Assembly: GCA_037013555.1 (NCBI GenBank)
Contig: JASUAD010000006.1
Span: 64,526,029-64,590,028, forward strand
Source: Sextonia rubra
Taxonomy: Eukaryota > Streptophyta > Magnoliopsida > Laurales > Lauraceae
Length of the DNA stretch: 64,000 nt
Direction of reading: 5' to 3'
The notes beneath the pieces were generated by a model. The model did no database searches, had not been told where the DNA came from, and saw only the letters and a program-made list of their open reading frames with translations. Made by a program: the position numbers and the translations under genes. Numbering within the stretch: position 1 is the stretch's first letter; every line of letters starts with the position of its first letter. Shown here piece by piece: positions 11,497-26,555 of the stretch.

Positions 11497-14400
11497 GATT
11501 AGGCGCCGGTCAAAACATTCCACGCATGCACCTTCTAAAACAAATATTATGACAAATAAAGTAACAAATCCCATAAAGCCATCATAAACTAAAGCGAGAG
11601 AGTTAAAAGGATTACCTCATATGGCACTCTCCGGCAACGGCACCAAAAACTTATATGACAATCCAAATGCAAGGTTGTGACATAATCATAAAACCCGGTG
11701 AAAACCGGGTCGCTCGATAAGCATGATCAATTCATACGATTGCACCTCTCTTAAAAGAAAATCTAAAAATCCAACTGAAAATCTATACAAACCATAATTA
11801 AATACACAAAAATTAAATTAATTATAGTCCTTTACACAACATAAAAACTTGTCCAAACTATGAACTTGCTACAAACCTAAACTAAAAAGGAGAAAACTGC
11901 ATCCACCATAAGACACATTAGAAAACCAATAGAAATACCACTGTTAAAAATGAGAGCACAAACGGAAAAGAAGCCATTACAAACAAATAAAGAGAAGGCA
12001 TGCAAGAAAAAACCATTTAAATGCAACAATTATTTATGAACAAAGCATCACAAAGCTTAATTTCCTACTGGAGTTTAACTATATAAAGAATATGAGCTAG
12101 AAATGTCAAAGTGGATGGATTTAGTTAAAATATAAGGGCAACACTTTATGAGTTTCAAAATTAAACCAAAAATCAGATTTCAATCAAAATTTTGGAATTT
12201 AAATTTTATCTTTTTCGATTAGGCCCCACTCAAAACATTCCATGTATGCACCTCCTAAAACTAATATTATGACAAATAAAGTAATAAAACTCACAAAGCC
12301 ATAAACTAAAGAGGGAGAGTTAAAAAGATTACCTCATATGGCACTCTCCGGCAATGGCAACGAGAATTTGTACGATAATCCAAATGCAAGCTTGTAAAGT
12401 AGGAATAAAACTTGGTGAAAACCGGGTCGATCGACAAGGCGTTATCAATTCATACAACTTGCACCGGTCTTAAAAGAAAATCAAAGCATCCTACTCAAAA
12501 CCTATATAAATTAGAATTAAATACACAAAAATTAAATTAATTATAGTCCCTTACACAACAAAAAAAATTATCTAAACTAAAAACCCTACACTACAAACCT
12601 AAACAAGAAAAGAAAAAACTACATCCACCATAAGAAACATTAAAAAACCAATAGAAATACCACTATATATAATATAGGAACAAAAATGAGAGAACATAGT
12701 GAAAAACTGCCATTATAAACAAATAAAAGATGGGCAAGGAAGAAGCCATTTAAATGGAAACAATTATTCATGAATAAAACATTGCAAGCTTAATTTCCTT
12801 GTGAAATTTGACTGTAAAAAAAAATATGAGTTAGAATTGTCAAAGTGGAATATGAGTTAGAATTGTCAAAGCAGATGGATTTAGTGTAGATATCAAGGCA
12901 ACAATTTATGAGTTCAATAATTAAACCAAAAAATAGCTTTCAATCAAAATTCTAGAACTTAAATTTCCTCTTTCTCGATTATGTGCCAGTCAAAACATTC
13001 CACGCATGCACCTCCTGAAACTAATATTATGACAAATACAGTAACAAATCCCACAAATCAATAAACTAAAGAGAGTTAAAAAGATTACCCCATATGGCGC
13101 TCTCCGACAACTGCACCAAGAAGTTGTACGACAATCCAATGCAAGCTTGTGAAGTCGTAGGGTCAATTGATAAGGCGTGATCGATTCATACAACTTGCAC
13201 ATGTCTTTAAAAAATCTAAAAATCCAACTCAAAATCTATTCAAACTGGAATAAAATACACTAAATTAAATTAATTACAGTCCTCCACACGGCATAAAAGA
13301 TTATCTAAACTAAAAACCCTACATGACAAACCTAAACTAGAAATCCATAAGAAACATTAGAAAACCAATAGAAATACCACAGTAGAAAATATAGGAACAA
13401 AAATCAGAAAACAAATTGAAAAGCTACCATTCCAAAAAAAAAAAAAAAGGAAGGGCAAGTACGAAGCCATTTAAATGTACAACAATTATTCAAGAACAAA
13501 GCATTGCAAGCTTAATTTCCTATTAGAGTATTACTATATAAAGAATATGAGCTAAAATTGTCAAAGTGGATGGATTTAGTTCAAATATCAGGGCAACACT
13601 TTATGAGTTCAAAAATTAAACCAAAAATCAGATTTCAATCAAATTTCAGAATTTATATTTCCTTTTTTTCAATTAAGCACCAGTCAAAACATTCCACGCA
13701 TGCACCCCTAAAAATAATATCATGACAAATAAAGTAACAAATCCCACAAAGCCATACACCAAAGAGGGAGTTAAAAAGATTACCTCACATGGCGCTCTTC
13801 GACAACTGCACCAAGAACTTGCACGACAATCCAAATGCAAAGATGTATAGTAGCAATAGAACCCATCGAAAACTAGGTCGATCGACAATGCGTGATCAAT
13901 TTATACAACTTACACCTATCTTAAACGAAAATCTCAATATCCTACGCGAAATCTATACTAACAAGAATTAAATGCACAAAAATTAAATTAATTACAATCC
14001 TTCACACGACATAAAAAATATCTCTAAACTAAATAACCCTACACTACAGGCCTAAACCAGAAAAGAGAAAACTGAATCCACCATAAAATAAACATTAGAA
14101 AACCAATCGAAATGCTACTATTGAAAATATAGGAACAAAAATGAGGGAACAAATTGAAAACAAGCTATTACAAACAAATAAATAGATGGGCAAGTATGAA
14201 GAAGCCATTCAAATGCACAACAATTATTCATGATCAAAGCAATGTAAGCTTAATTTCCAATTGGAGTTTAACTATATTTAGAATATAAGCTAGAATTGTC
14301 ATAGCGGATGGATTTAGTTACAATATCAAGGCAACACTTTATGAGCTCGAACATTAAACCAAAAATCAAATTTCAAAGAAAATTTTAGAATTTAAATTTC

Positions 14401-14746
14401 CTTTTTCACAATTAGGCGCCGTTTAAAACATTCAATGCATACACATCCAAAAACTAATATTATGACAAATAGAGTAACAAATCTCACAAATCAATAAACT
14501 AGGGACAGAGTTAAAAGATTAACTCATATGGCGCTCAACACCAACGGCACCAAGAACTTGTACGACAATCCAATGCAAGCCTGTGAAGTAGTAATAAAAC
14601 CTGATAAAAACCTGGTCCATCGAGAAGGCGTGATCAATTCATATGACTTGCACCTGTCTTAAAAGAAAATCTAAAAATCGTGCGCAAAATCTATAGAAAC
14701 TAGAATTAACTGCACAAAAATTTAATTAATTACAGTCCGCTTTCAA
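11497..14746. repeat. Satellite higher-order repeat copy 1 (3250 bp)
   Basis: First copy of the five-subunit repeat, in order A, B, C, D, truncated E. The A hairpin at 11693-11710 is the perfect 7-bp form. The B subunit has the two-copy form of the 'gaatatgagttagaattgtcaaag' microduplication. It follows a full-length divergent unit, so the start of the homogenised array lies close to 11.5 kb. Confidence 0.85.
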
Positions 14747-17700
14747 GATTAGGCGCCGATCAAAACATTCCACGCACGCACCTTGTAAAACCAATATTAT
14801 GACAAATAAAGTAACAAATCCCACAAAGCCATAAACTAAAGCGAGAGAGTTAAAAGGATTACCTCATATGGCACTCTCCGGCAACGGCACCAAAAACTTG
14901 CACGACAATCCAAATGTAAGGTTGTGACATACTAATAAAACCGGTGAAAACCGGGTCGCTCGACAAGCATGATCAATTCATACGATTGCACCTCTCTTAA
15001 AAGAAAATCTAAAAATCCTACTGAAAATCTATACAAACCATAATTAAATACACAAAAATTAAATTAATTATAGTCCTTTACACAACATAAAAAATTATCT
15101 AAACTATGAACTTGCTACAAACCTAAACTAAAAAGGAGAAAACTGCATCCACCATAAGACACATTAGAAAACCAATATAAATACCACTGTTAAAAATGAA
15201 AGCACAAACGGAAAAGAAGCCATTACAAACAAATAAATAGAAGGCACGCAAGAAAAAGCCATTTAAATGCAACAATTATTTACGAACAAAGCATCACAAA
15301 GCTTAATTTCCTACTGGAGTTTAACTATATAAAGAATATGAGCTAGAAATGTCAAAGTGGATAGATTTAGTTAAAATATCAAGGCAACACTTTATGAGTT
15401 TCAAAATTAAACAAAAAATCATATTTCAATCAAAATTCTAGAATTTAAATTTTATCTTTTTGGATTAGACCCCACTCAAAACATTCCATGTATGTACCTC
15501 CTAAAACTAATATTATGACAAATAAAGTAATAAAACTCACAAAGCCATAAACTAAAGAGAGAGAGTTAAAAAGATTACCTCATATGGCACTCTCCGGCAA
15601 TGGCACCGAGAACTTGTACGATAATCCAAATGCAAGGTTGTGAAGTAGGAATACACCGGGTCGATCGACAAGGCGTTATCAATTTGTACAACTTGCACCT
15701 GTCTTAAAAGAAAATCTAAACATCCTACTCAAAACCTATATAAATCAGAATTAAAGACATCAAAATTAAATTACTTACAGTCCCTTACACAACATAAAAA
15801 ATTATCTAAACTAAAAACCCTACACTACAACCCTAAACAAGAAAAGAAAAAACTACATCCACCATAAGAAACATTAAAAAACCAATAAAAATACCACTAT
15901 ATATAATATAGGAACAAAAATGAGAGAACATAGTGAAAACTGCCATTATAAACAAATAAAAGATGGGCAAGGAAGCAGCCATTTAAATGGAAACAATTAT
16001 TCATGAATAAAACAGTGCAAGCTTAATTTCCTTGTGGAATTTAACTATAAAAAAAATATATGAGTTAGAATTGTCAAAGTGGAATATGAGTTAGAATTGT
16101 CAAAGCATTCGGATTTAGTTTAGATATCAAGGCAACACTTTATGAGTACAAAAACTAAACCAAAAAGTAGATTTCAATCAAAATTTTAAAATTTAAATTT
16201 CCTCTTTCGCGATTTTGCGGCAGTCAAAACATTCCACGCATACACCTTTCAAAATTGATATTATAACAAATACAGTAACAAATCCCACAAACCAATCAAC
16301 TAAAAAGAGCGACTTAAAAATATTACCTCATATGACGCTCTCCGGCAATGGCACCAAGAAGTTGTACGACAATCCAATGCAAGCTTGTGAAGTTGTAGGG
16401 TCAATCGACAAGACGTGATCAATTCATACAACTTGCACGTCTTAAAAGAAAATCTAAAAATCCTACTAAAAATCTATTCAACCTGGAATAAAATACACTA
16501 AATTAAATTAATTACAGTCCTCCACACGATATAAAAAATTATCTAAACTAAAAACCCTACATAACAAACCTAAACTAAAAAATCATAAGAAACATTAGAA
16601 AACCAATAAAAATACCACCGTAGAAAATATAGGAACAAAAATCAAACAACAAATTGAAAAGCTGCCATTACAAAAGAGGAAAAAAAAAACAAAAACAAAA
16701 AAAAACAAAAGAAGGGCAAGCACGAAGCCATGTAAATATACAACAATTATTCAAGAACAAAGCATTGCAACAAGCTTAATTTCATGTCAGAGTTTAACTG
16801 TGAAAAGAATACAAGCTAGAAATCAAAATTTCGAAATTTATATTTCCTTTTTTCCGATTAGGCGCCAGTCAAAGCATTCCATGCATGCACTTCCTAAAAC
16901 TAAAATTATGACAAATAAAGCAACAAATCCCACAAAACCATATACTAAAAAGAGAGTTAAAAAGATAACCTCACATGGCGCTTTCCGGCAACTGCACCAA
17001 GAACTTGTACGACCATCCAAATGCAAGGATGTGAAGTACTAATAGAACCCGGATAACAGGGTCGATAGACAATGCGTGATCAATTCATACAACTTGCACC
17101 TATCTTAAAAGAAAATCTAAATATCCTACACAAAATCTATACAAACTAGAATTAAATACACAAAAATGAAATTAATTACAATCCTTCACACGACATAAAA
17201 AATTATGTAAACTAAACAACCCTACACCACAAACCTAAACCGGAAAAGAGAAAGCTGCATCCACCATAAAAAAAAACATTAGAAAACCAATAGAAATACT
17301 ACTATTGAAAATATAGGAACAAAAATGAGAGAACAAATTGAAAACAAGCTATTACAAACAAATAAATATAATGGCAAGTATGAAGAAGCCATTTAACTGC
17401 ACAACAATTATTCATGAACAAAGCAATCCAAGCTTAATTTCCAATTGGAGCTTAACTATATTTAGAATATAAGCTAGAATTGTCATAGCGGATGGATTTA
17501 GTTATAATATCAAGGCACCACTTTATGAGTTCGAACATTAAACCAAAAATCAAATTTCGAACAAAATTTTAGAATTTAAATTTCATTTTGGTCAATTAGG
17601 CGCCGTTTAAAACATTCAATGCATACACATCCAAAAACTAATATTATGACAGATATAGTAACAAATCTCACAAATCAATAAACTAAGGACAGAGTTAAAA

Positions 17701-17930
17701 GATTACCTCATATGGCGCTCAACAGCAACGGCACCAAGAACTTGTATGACAATCCAATGCAAGCCTGTGACGTAGTAATAAAACCTGCTGAAAGTTGGGT
17801 CCATCGAGAAGGCGTGATCAATTCATATGACTTGCACCTGTCTTAAAAGAAAATCTAAAAATAGTGCCCAAAATCTATACAAACAAGAATTAAATGCACA
17901 AAAATTAAATTAATTACAATCCTTTTTCTA
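14747..17930. repeat. Satellite higher-order repeat copy 2 (3184 bp)
   Basis: Begins directly after the E truncation joint at 'aattacagtccgctttcaagattaggcg', the only joint in the array with this altered 'cgctttcaag' wording. Subunit order A-E is kept; one subunit has lost the first hairpin arm (about 15650). Confidence 0.85.
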
Positions 17931-20900
17931 GATTAGGCGCCGGTCAAAACATTTCGCGCATGCACCTTCTAAAACAAATATTATGACAAATAAAGTAACA
18001 AATCCCACAAAGCCATAAACTAAAGCGAGAGAGTTAAAAGGATTACCTCATATGGCACTTTCCGGCAACGGCACCAAAAACTTGCACGACAATCCAAATG
18101 TAAGGTTGTGACATACTAATAAAACCGGTGAAAACCGGGTCGCTCGACAAGCATGATCAATTCATACGATTGCACCTCTCTTAAAAGAAAATCTAAAAAT
18201 CCTACAGAAAATCTATACAAACCATAATTAAATACACAAAAATTAAATTAATTACAGTCCTTTACACAACATAAAAACTTATCTAAACTATAAACTTACT
18301 ACAGACCTAAACTAAAAAGGAGAAAACTGCATCCACCATAAGACACATTAGAAAACCAATATAAATACCACTGTTAAAAATGAAAGCACAAACGGAAAAG
18401 AAGCCATTACAAACAAATAATTAGAAGGGCATGCAAGAAAAAGCCATTTAAATGGAACAATTATTTATGGACAAAGCATCACAAAGCGTAATTTCCTGCT
18501 GGAGTTTAACTATATAAAGAATATGAGCTAGAAATGTCAAAGTGGATGGATTTAGTTAAAATATCAGGGCAACACTTTATGAGTTTCAAAATTAAACACA
18601 AAATCCGATTTGAATCAAAATTTTAGAATTTAAATTTTCTCTTTTTGGATTAGGCCCTACTCAAAACATTCCATGTATGCACCTCCCAAAACTAATATTA
18701 TGACAAATAAAGTAATAAAACACACAAAGCCATAAACTAAAGAGAGAGAGTTAAAAAGATTACCTCATATGGCACTCTCCGGCAATGGCACCGAGAACTT
18801 GTACGATAATCCAAATCAAGGTTGTGAAGTAGGAATAAAACCCGGTGAAAACCGGGTCGATCGACAAGGCGTTATCAATTCATACAACTTGCACCTGTCT
18901 TAAAAGAAAATCTAAACATCCTACTCAAATCCTATATAAATTAGAATTAAATACACAAAAATTAAATTAATTATAGTCCCTTACACAACATAAAAAATTA
19001 TCTAAAATAAAACCCTACACTACAAACCTAAACAAGAAAAGAAAAAACTACATCCACCATATGAAACATTAAAAAACCAATAGAAATACCGCTATATATA
19101 ATATAGGAACAAAAATGAGAGAACATAGTGAAAAACTACCATTATAAACAAATAAAGATGGGCAAGGAAGAAGCCATTTAAATGGAAACAATTATTCATG
19201 AATAAAACATTGCAAGCTTAATTTCCTTGCGGAATTTAACTATACAAAAATAAATAAGAGTTGAATTGTCAAAGTGGAATATGAGTTAGAATTGTCAAAG
19301 CGAACGGATTTAGTTTAGATATCAAGGCAACACTTTATGAGTACAAAAACTAAACCAAAAAACAGATTTTGATCAAAATTTTAAATTTTATATTTCCTCT
19401 TTCTCAATTATGCGCTAGTCAAAACATTCCACGCATGCACCTTTCAAAATTGATATTATAACAAATACAGCAACAAATCCTACAAACCAATAAACTAAAA
19501 AGAGAGACTTAAAAAGATTACCTCATATGGTGCTCTTCGGCAACGGCACCAAGAAGTTGTACGACAATCCAATGCAAGCTTGTGAAGTTGTAGGGTCAAT
19601 CGACAAGAAGTGATCAATTCATACTACTTGCACGTGTCTTAAAAGAAAATCTAAAAATCCAACTAAAAATCTATTCAACCTGGAATAAAATACACTAAAT
19701 TAAATTAATTACAGTCCTCCCCATGATATAAAAAATTATATAAACTAAAAACCCTACACAACAAACCTAAACTAGAAAATCATAAGAAACATTAGAAAAC
19801 CAATAAAAATACCACTGTAGAAAATATAGGAACAAAAATCAGAAAACAAATTGAAAAGCTGCCATTACAAAAGAGGAAAAAAAAAAAACAAAAGAAGGGC
19901 AAGCATGGAGCCATGTAAATGCACAACAATTGCTCAAGAAGAAAGCATTGCAACAAGCTTAATTTCCTGTTGGAGTTTAACTATAAAAGGAATACAAGCT
20001 AGAATTGTAGAATTGTCAAAGTAGATGAATTTAGTTCAAAAATCAAGGCAACACTTTATGAGTTCAAAAAATAAACCAAAAATCATATTACAGTCAAAAT
20101 TTCAAAATTTATATTTCCTTTTTTCCGATTAGGCGCCAGTCAAAACATTCCATGCATTAACCTCCTAAAACTAATACTATAACAAATAAAGCAACAAATC
20201 CCACAAAACCATATACTAAAGAGAGAGTTAAAAAGATAACCTCACATGGCGCTCTACGGCAATTGCACCAAGAACTTGTACGACAATCCAAATGCAAGGA
20301 TGTGAAGTACTAATAGAACCCGGATAAAAACAAGGTCGATAGAAAATGCGTGATCAATTCATACAACTTGCACCTATCTTAAAAGAAAATCTAAATATCC
20401 TACACAAAATTTATACAAACTAGAATTAAATACACAAAAATTAAATTAATCACAATCCTTCACACGACATAAAAAATTATGTAAACTAAACAACCCTACA
20501 CCACAAACCTAAATCGGAAAAGAGAAAGCTGCATCCACCATAAAAAAAACATTAGAAAACCAATAGAAATACTACTATTGAAAATATAGGAACAAAAATG
20601 AGAGAACAAATTGAAAACAAGCTATACAAACAAATAAATATAATGGCAAGTATGAAGAAGCCATTTAAATGCACAACAATTATTCATGAACAAAGCAATG
20701 CAAGCTTAATTTCCAACTGGAGTTTAACTATATTTAGAATATAAGCTAGAATTGTCATAGCGGATGCATTTAGTTACAATATCAGGGCAACAATTTATGA
20801 GTTCGAACATTAAACCAAAAATCAAATTTCAAACAAAATTTTAGAATTTAAATTTCCATTTTGTCAATTAGGCGCCGTTTAAAACATTCAACGCATACAC

Positions 20901-21202
20901 ATCCAAAAACTAATATTATGACACATATAGTAACAAATCTCACAAATCAATAAACTAAGGACAGAGTTAAAAGATTACCTCATATGGCGCTCAACAGCAA
21001 CGGCACCAAGAACTTGTACGACAATCCAATGCAAGCCTGTGAAGTAGTAATAAAACCGGATGAGAACCTGGACCATCGAGAAGGCGTGATCAATTCATAT
21101 GACTTGCACCTGTCCTAAAAGAAAATCTAAAAATCGTGCCCAAAATCTATACAAACTAGAATTAAATGCACAAAAATTAAATTAATTACAGTCCTTTTTC
21201 TA
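17931..21202. repeat. Satellite higher-order repeat copy 3 (3272 bp)
   Basis: Complete A-E copy. The B hairpin at 18840-18857 is the perfect ACCCGGT-GAAA-ACCGGGT form and overlaps the palindrome GTCGATCGAC at 18856-18865. Confidence 0.87.
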
Positions 21203-23267
21203 GATTAGGCGCCGGTCAAAACATTCCATGCATTCACCTTCTAAAACAAATATTATGACAAATAAAGTAACAAATCCCACGAAGCCATAAACTAAAGCGA
21301 GAGAGTTAAAAGGATTACCTCATATGGCACTCTCCGGCAACGGCACCAAAAACTTGCACGACAATCCAAATGCAAGGTTGTGACATACTAATAAAACCGG
21401 TGAAAACCGGGTCGCTCGACAAGCATGATCAATTCATACGATTGCACTTGTCTTAAAAGAAAAACTAAAAATCTATACAAACCATACTTAAATACACAAA
21501 AATTAAATTAATTATAGTCCTTTACACAACATAAAAAATTATCTAAACTATGAACTTGCTACAAACCTAAACTAAAAAGGAAAAAACTGCATCCACCATA
21601 AGACACATTAGAAAACCAATAGAAATACCACTGTTAAAAATGAGAGCACAAACGGAAAATAAGCCATTACAAACAAATAAATAGAAGGCATGCAAGAAAA
21701 AGCCATTTAAATGCAACAATTATTTATGAACAAAGCATCACAAAGCTTAATTTCCTACTGGAGTTTAACTATATAAAGAATATGAGCTAGAAATGTCAAA
21801 GTGGATGGATTTAGTTAAAATATCAGGGCAACACTTTATGAGTTTCAAAATTAAACACAAAATCAGATTTCAATCAAAATTTTAGAATCTAAATTTTCTC
21901 TTCTTGGATTAGGCCCCACTCAAAACATTCCATGTATGCACCTCCTAAAACTAATATTATGACAAATAAAGTAATAAAACTTACAAAGCCATCAACTAAA
22001 GAGAGAGAGTTAAAAAAATTACCTCATATGGCACTCTCCGGCAATGGCACCCAGAACTTGTATGACAATCCGAATGCAAGGTTGTGAAGCAGGAATAAAA
22101 CCTAGCGAAAACTGGGTCGATCGAAAAGGCGTTATCAATTCGTACAACTTGCACGTGTCTTAAAAGAAAATCTAAACATCCTACTCAAAGCCTAAATAAA
22201 TCAGAATTAAATACACAAAAATTAAATTAATTATAGTCCCTTACACATGAAAAATAAAACAACAAATCCCACAAAAGCATATGCTAAAGAGGGAGTTAAA
22301 AAGATATCCTCACATGGCGCTCTCTGGCAACTGCACCAAGAACATGTACGACCATCCAAATGCAAGGATGTGAAGTACTAATAGAACCCGGATAAAACAG
22401 GGTCGATAGACAATGTGTGATCAATTCATACAACTTGCACCTATCTTAAAAGGAAATCTAAATATCCTACACAAAATCTATACAAACTAGAATTAAATAC
22501 ACAAAAATGAAATTAATTACAATCCTTCACACGACAAAAAAATTATGTAAACTAAACAACCCTACACCACAAACCTAAACCGGAAAAGAGAAAGCTGCAT
22601 CCACCATAAAAAAAAACATTAGAAAAACAATAGAAATACAACTATTGAAAATATAGGAACAAAAACGAGAGAACAAATTGAAAACAAGCTATTACAAACA
22701 AATAAATATAATGGCAAGTATGAAGAAGCCATTTAAATGCACAACAATTATTCATGAACAAAGCAATGCAAGCTTAATTTCCAATTGGAGCTTAACTATA
22801 TTTAGAATATAAGCTAGAATTGTCATAGCGGATGGATTTAGTTACAATATCAAGGCAACACTTTGAGTTCGAACATTAAACCAAAAATCAAATTTCGAAC
22901 AAAATTTTAGAATTTAAATTTCATTTTGGTCAATTAGGCGCCATTTAAAACATTCAATGCATACACATCCGAAAACTAATATTATGACAGATATAGTAAC
23001 AAATCTCACAAATCAATAAACTAAGGACAGAGTTAAAAGATTACCTCATATGGCGCTCAACAGCAACGGCACCAAGAACTTGTACGACAATCCAACGCAA
23101 GCCAGTGACGTAGTAATAAAACCTGCTAAAAGTTGGGTCCATCGAGAAGGCGTGATCAATTCATATGACTTGCACCTGTCTTAAAAGAAAATCTAAAAAT
23201 AGTGCCCAAAATCTATACAAACAAGAATTAAATGCACAAAATTAAATTAATTACAATCCTTTTTCTA
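21203..23267. repeat. Satellite higher-order repeat copy 4, internally deleted (2065 bp)
   Basis: About 1.23 kb shorter than its neighbours. The sequence passes from the tail region of B ('ttatagtcccttacaca', about 22,247) straight into D ('aaataaaacaacaaatccc'). All of C and part of its neighbours are missing. Unequal exchange or deletion is the simplest reading. Confidence 0.85.
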
Positions 23268-26200
23268 GATTAGGCGCCGGTCAAAACATTTCGCGCATGC
23301 ACCTTCTAAAACAAATATTATGACAAATAAAGTAACAAATCCCACAAAGCCATAAACTAAAGCGAGAGAGTTAAAAGGATTACCTCATGTGGCACTTTCC
23401 GGCAACGGCACCAAAAACTTGCACGACAATCCAAATGTAAGGTTGTGACATACTAATAAAACCGGTGAAAACCGGGTCGCTCGACAAGCATGATCAATTC
23501 ATACGATTGCACCTCTCTTAAAAGAAAATCTAAAAATCCAACTGAAAATCTATACAAACTATAATTAAATACAAAAAAATTAAATTAATTACAGTCCTTT
23601 ACACAACATAAAAACTTATCTAAACTATAAACTTACTACAGACCTAAACTAAAAAGAAGAAAACTGCATCCACCATAAGACACATTAGAAAACCAATATA
23701 AATACCACTGTTAAAAATGAAAGCACAAACGGAAAAGAAGCCATTACAAACAAATAATTAGAAGGGCATGCAAGAAAAAGCCATTTAAATGGAACAATTA
23801 TTTATGGACAAAGCATCACAAAGCTTAATTTCCTACTGGAGTTTAACTCTATAAAGAATATGAGCTAGAAATGTCAAAGTGGATGGATTTAGTTAAAATA
23901 TCACGGCAACACTTTATGAGTTTCAAAATTAAACACAAAATCAGATTTTAATCAAAATTTTAGAATTTAAATTTTCTCTTTTTGGATTAGGCCCTACTCA
24001 AAACATTCCATGTATACACCTCCTAAAACTAATATTATGACAAATAAAGTAACAAAACTCACAAAGCCATAAACTAAAGAGAGAGAGTTAAAAAGATTAC
24101 CTAATGCAGCACTCTCCGGCAATGGCACCGAGAACTTGTACGATAATCCGAATGCAAGGTTGTGAAGTAGGAATAAAACCCGGTGAAAACCGGGTCGATC
24201 AACAAGGCATTATCAATTCGTACAACTTGCACGTGTCTTAAAAGAAAATCTAAATATCCTACTCAAAACCTATATAAATCAGAATTAAATACACAAAAAT
24301 GAAATTAATTATAGTCCCTTACACAACATAAAAAATTATCTAAACTAAAAACCCTGCACTACAAACCTAAACAAGAAAAGAAAACACTACATCCACCATA
24401 AGAAACATGAAAGAACCAATAGAAATACCACTATATATAATATAGGAACAAAAATAAGAGAACATGGTGAAAAACTGCCATTATAAACAAATAAAAGATG
24501 GGCAAGGACGAAGCCATTTAAATGGAAACAATTATTCATGAATAAAACATCGCAAGCTTAATTTCCTTGTGGAATTTAACTATAAAAAAAATTATATATG
24601 AGTTAAAATTGTCAAAGTGGAATATGAGTTTGAATTGTCTAAGCGAACGGATTTAGTTTAGATATCAAGGCAACACTTTATGAGTACAAAAACTAAACCA
24701 AAAACCAGATTTCGATCAAAATTTTAAAATTTAAATTTCCTCTTTCTCGATTTTGCGGCAGTCAAAACATTCCATGCATGCACCTTTCGAAATTGATATT
24801 ATAACAAATACAGTAACAAATCCCACAAAGCAATAAACTAAAAAGAGAGAGTGAAAAAGATTACCTCATATGACGCTCTCCGGCAACGGCACCAAGAAGT
24901 TGTACGACAATCCAATGCAAGCTTGTGAAGTTGTAGGGTCAATCGACAAGACATGATGAATTCATACAACTTGCACGTGTCTTAAAAGAAAATCTAAAAA
25001 TCCAACTAAAAATCTATTCAACCTAGAATAAAATACACTAAATTAAATTAATTACAGTCCTCCCCACGATATAAAAAATTTTCTAAACTAAAAACCCTAC
25101 ACAACAAACCGAAACCAGAAAATCATAGGAAACATTAGAAACCCAATAGAAAAACCACTGTACAAAATATAGGAACAAAAATAAAAAAACAAAGTGAAAA
25201 GCTGCAGGTACAAAAGAGAAACAAAAAACAAAAAAAACAAAAGATGGGCAAGTACAGAGCCATGTAAAAGCACAACAATTATTCAAAAACAAAGCATTGC
25301 AACAAGCTTAATTTCCGGTTGGAGTTTAACTATAAGAAGAGTACATGCTAGAATTGTAGAATTGTCAAAGTAGATGAATTTAGTTCAAATATCAAGGCAA
25401 CACTTTATGATTCCAAAAAAAAAAAAAACCAAATATCATATTACAATCAAAATTTCAAAATTTATATTTCCTTTTTTTCGATTAGGCGCCAGTCAAAACA
25501 TTCCATGCATGCACCTCCTAACACTAATATTATGACAAATAAAGCAACAAATCCCACAAAACCATATACTAAAGAGAGAGTTAAAACGATAACCTCACAT
25601 GGCGCTCTCCGGCAACTGCACCAAGAACTTGTACGACAATCCAAATGCAAGGATGTGAAGTACTAATAAAACCCGGATAAAACAGGGTCGATAGACAATG
25701 CGTGATCAATTCATACAACTTGCACCTATCTTAAAAGAAAATCTAAAAATCCTTCACAAAATCTATACAAACTAGAATTAAATACACAACAATTAAATTA
25801 ATTACAATCCTTCACACGACATAAAAAATTATGTAAACTAAACAACCCTACACCACAAACCTAAACCGGGAAAGAGAAAGCTGCATCCACCATAAAAAAA
25901 AACATTAGAAAACCAATAGAAATACTACTATTGAAATATAGGAACAAAAACGAGAGAACAAATTGAAAACAAGCTATTACAAACAAATAAATATAATGGC
26001 AAGTATGAAGGAGCCATTTAAATGCACAACAATTATTCATGAACAAAGCAATGCAAGCTTAATTTCCAATTCGAGTTTAAATATATTTAGAATATAAGCT
26101 AGAATTGTCATAGTGGATGGATTCAGTTACAATATCAAGGCAACACTTTATGAGCTCGAACATTAAACCAAAAATCAAATTTCAAACAAAATTTTAGAAT

Positions 26201-26555
26201 TTAAATTTCCGTTTTGTCAATTAGGCGCCGTTTAAAACATTCAATGCATACACATCCAAAAACTAATATTATGACAGATATAGTAACAAATCTCACAAAT
26301 CAATAAACTAAGGACAGAGTTAAAAGATTACCTCATATAGCGCTCAACAGCAACGGCACCAAGAACTTGTACGACAATCCAATGCAAGCCTGTGACGTAG
26401 TAATAAAACCTGCTGAAAGTTGGGTCCATCGAGAAGGTGTGATCAATTCATATGACTTGCACCTGGCTTAAAAGAAAATCTAAAAATAGTGCCCAAAATC
26501 TATACAAACAAGAATTAAATGCACAAAAATTAAATTAATTACAATCCTTTTTCTA
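23268..26555. repeat. Satellite higher-order repeat copy 5 (3288 bp)
   Basis: Complete A-E copy. It shares private variants with copy 10: 'gaattgtctaagcg', 'gaaacatgaaagaacc', and an extended adenine-rich tract with 'gatgggcaagt' in the C subunit. Confidence 0.87.
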
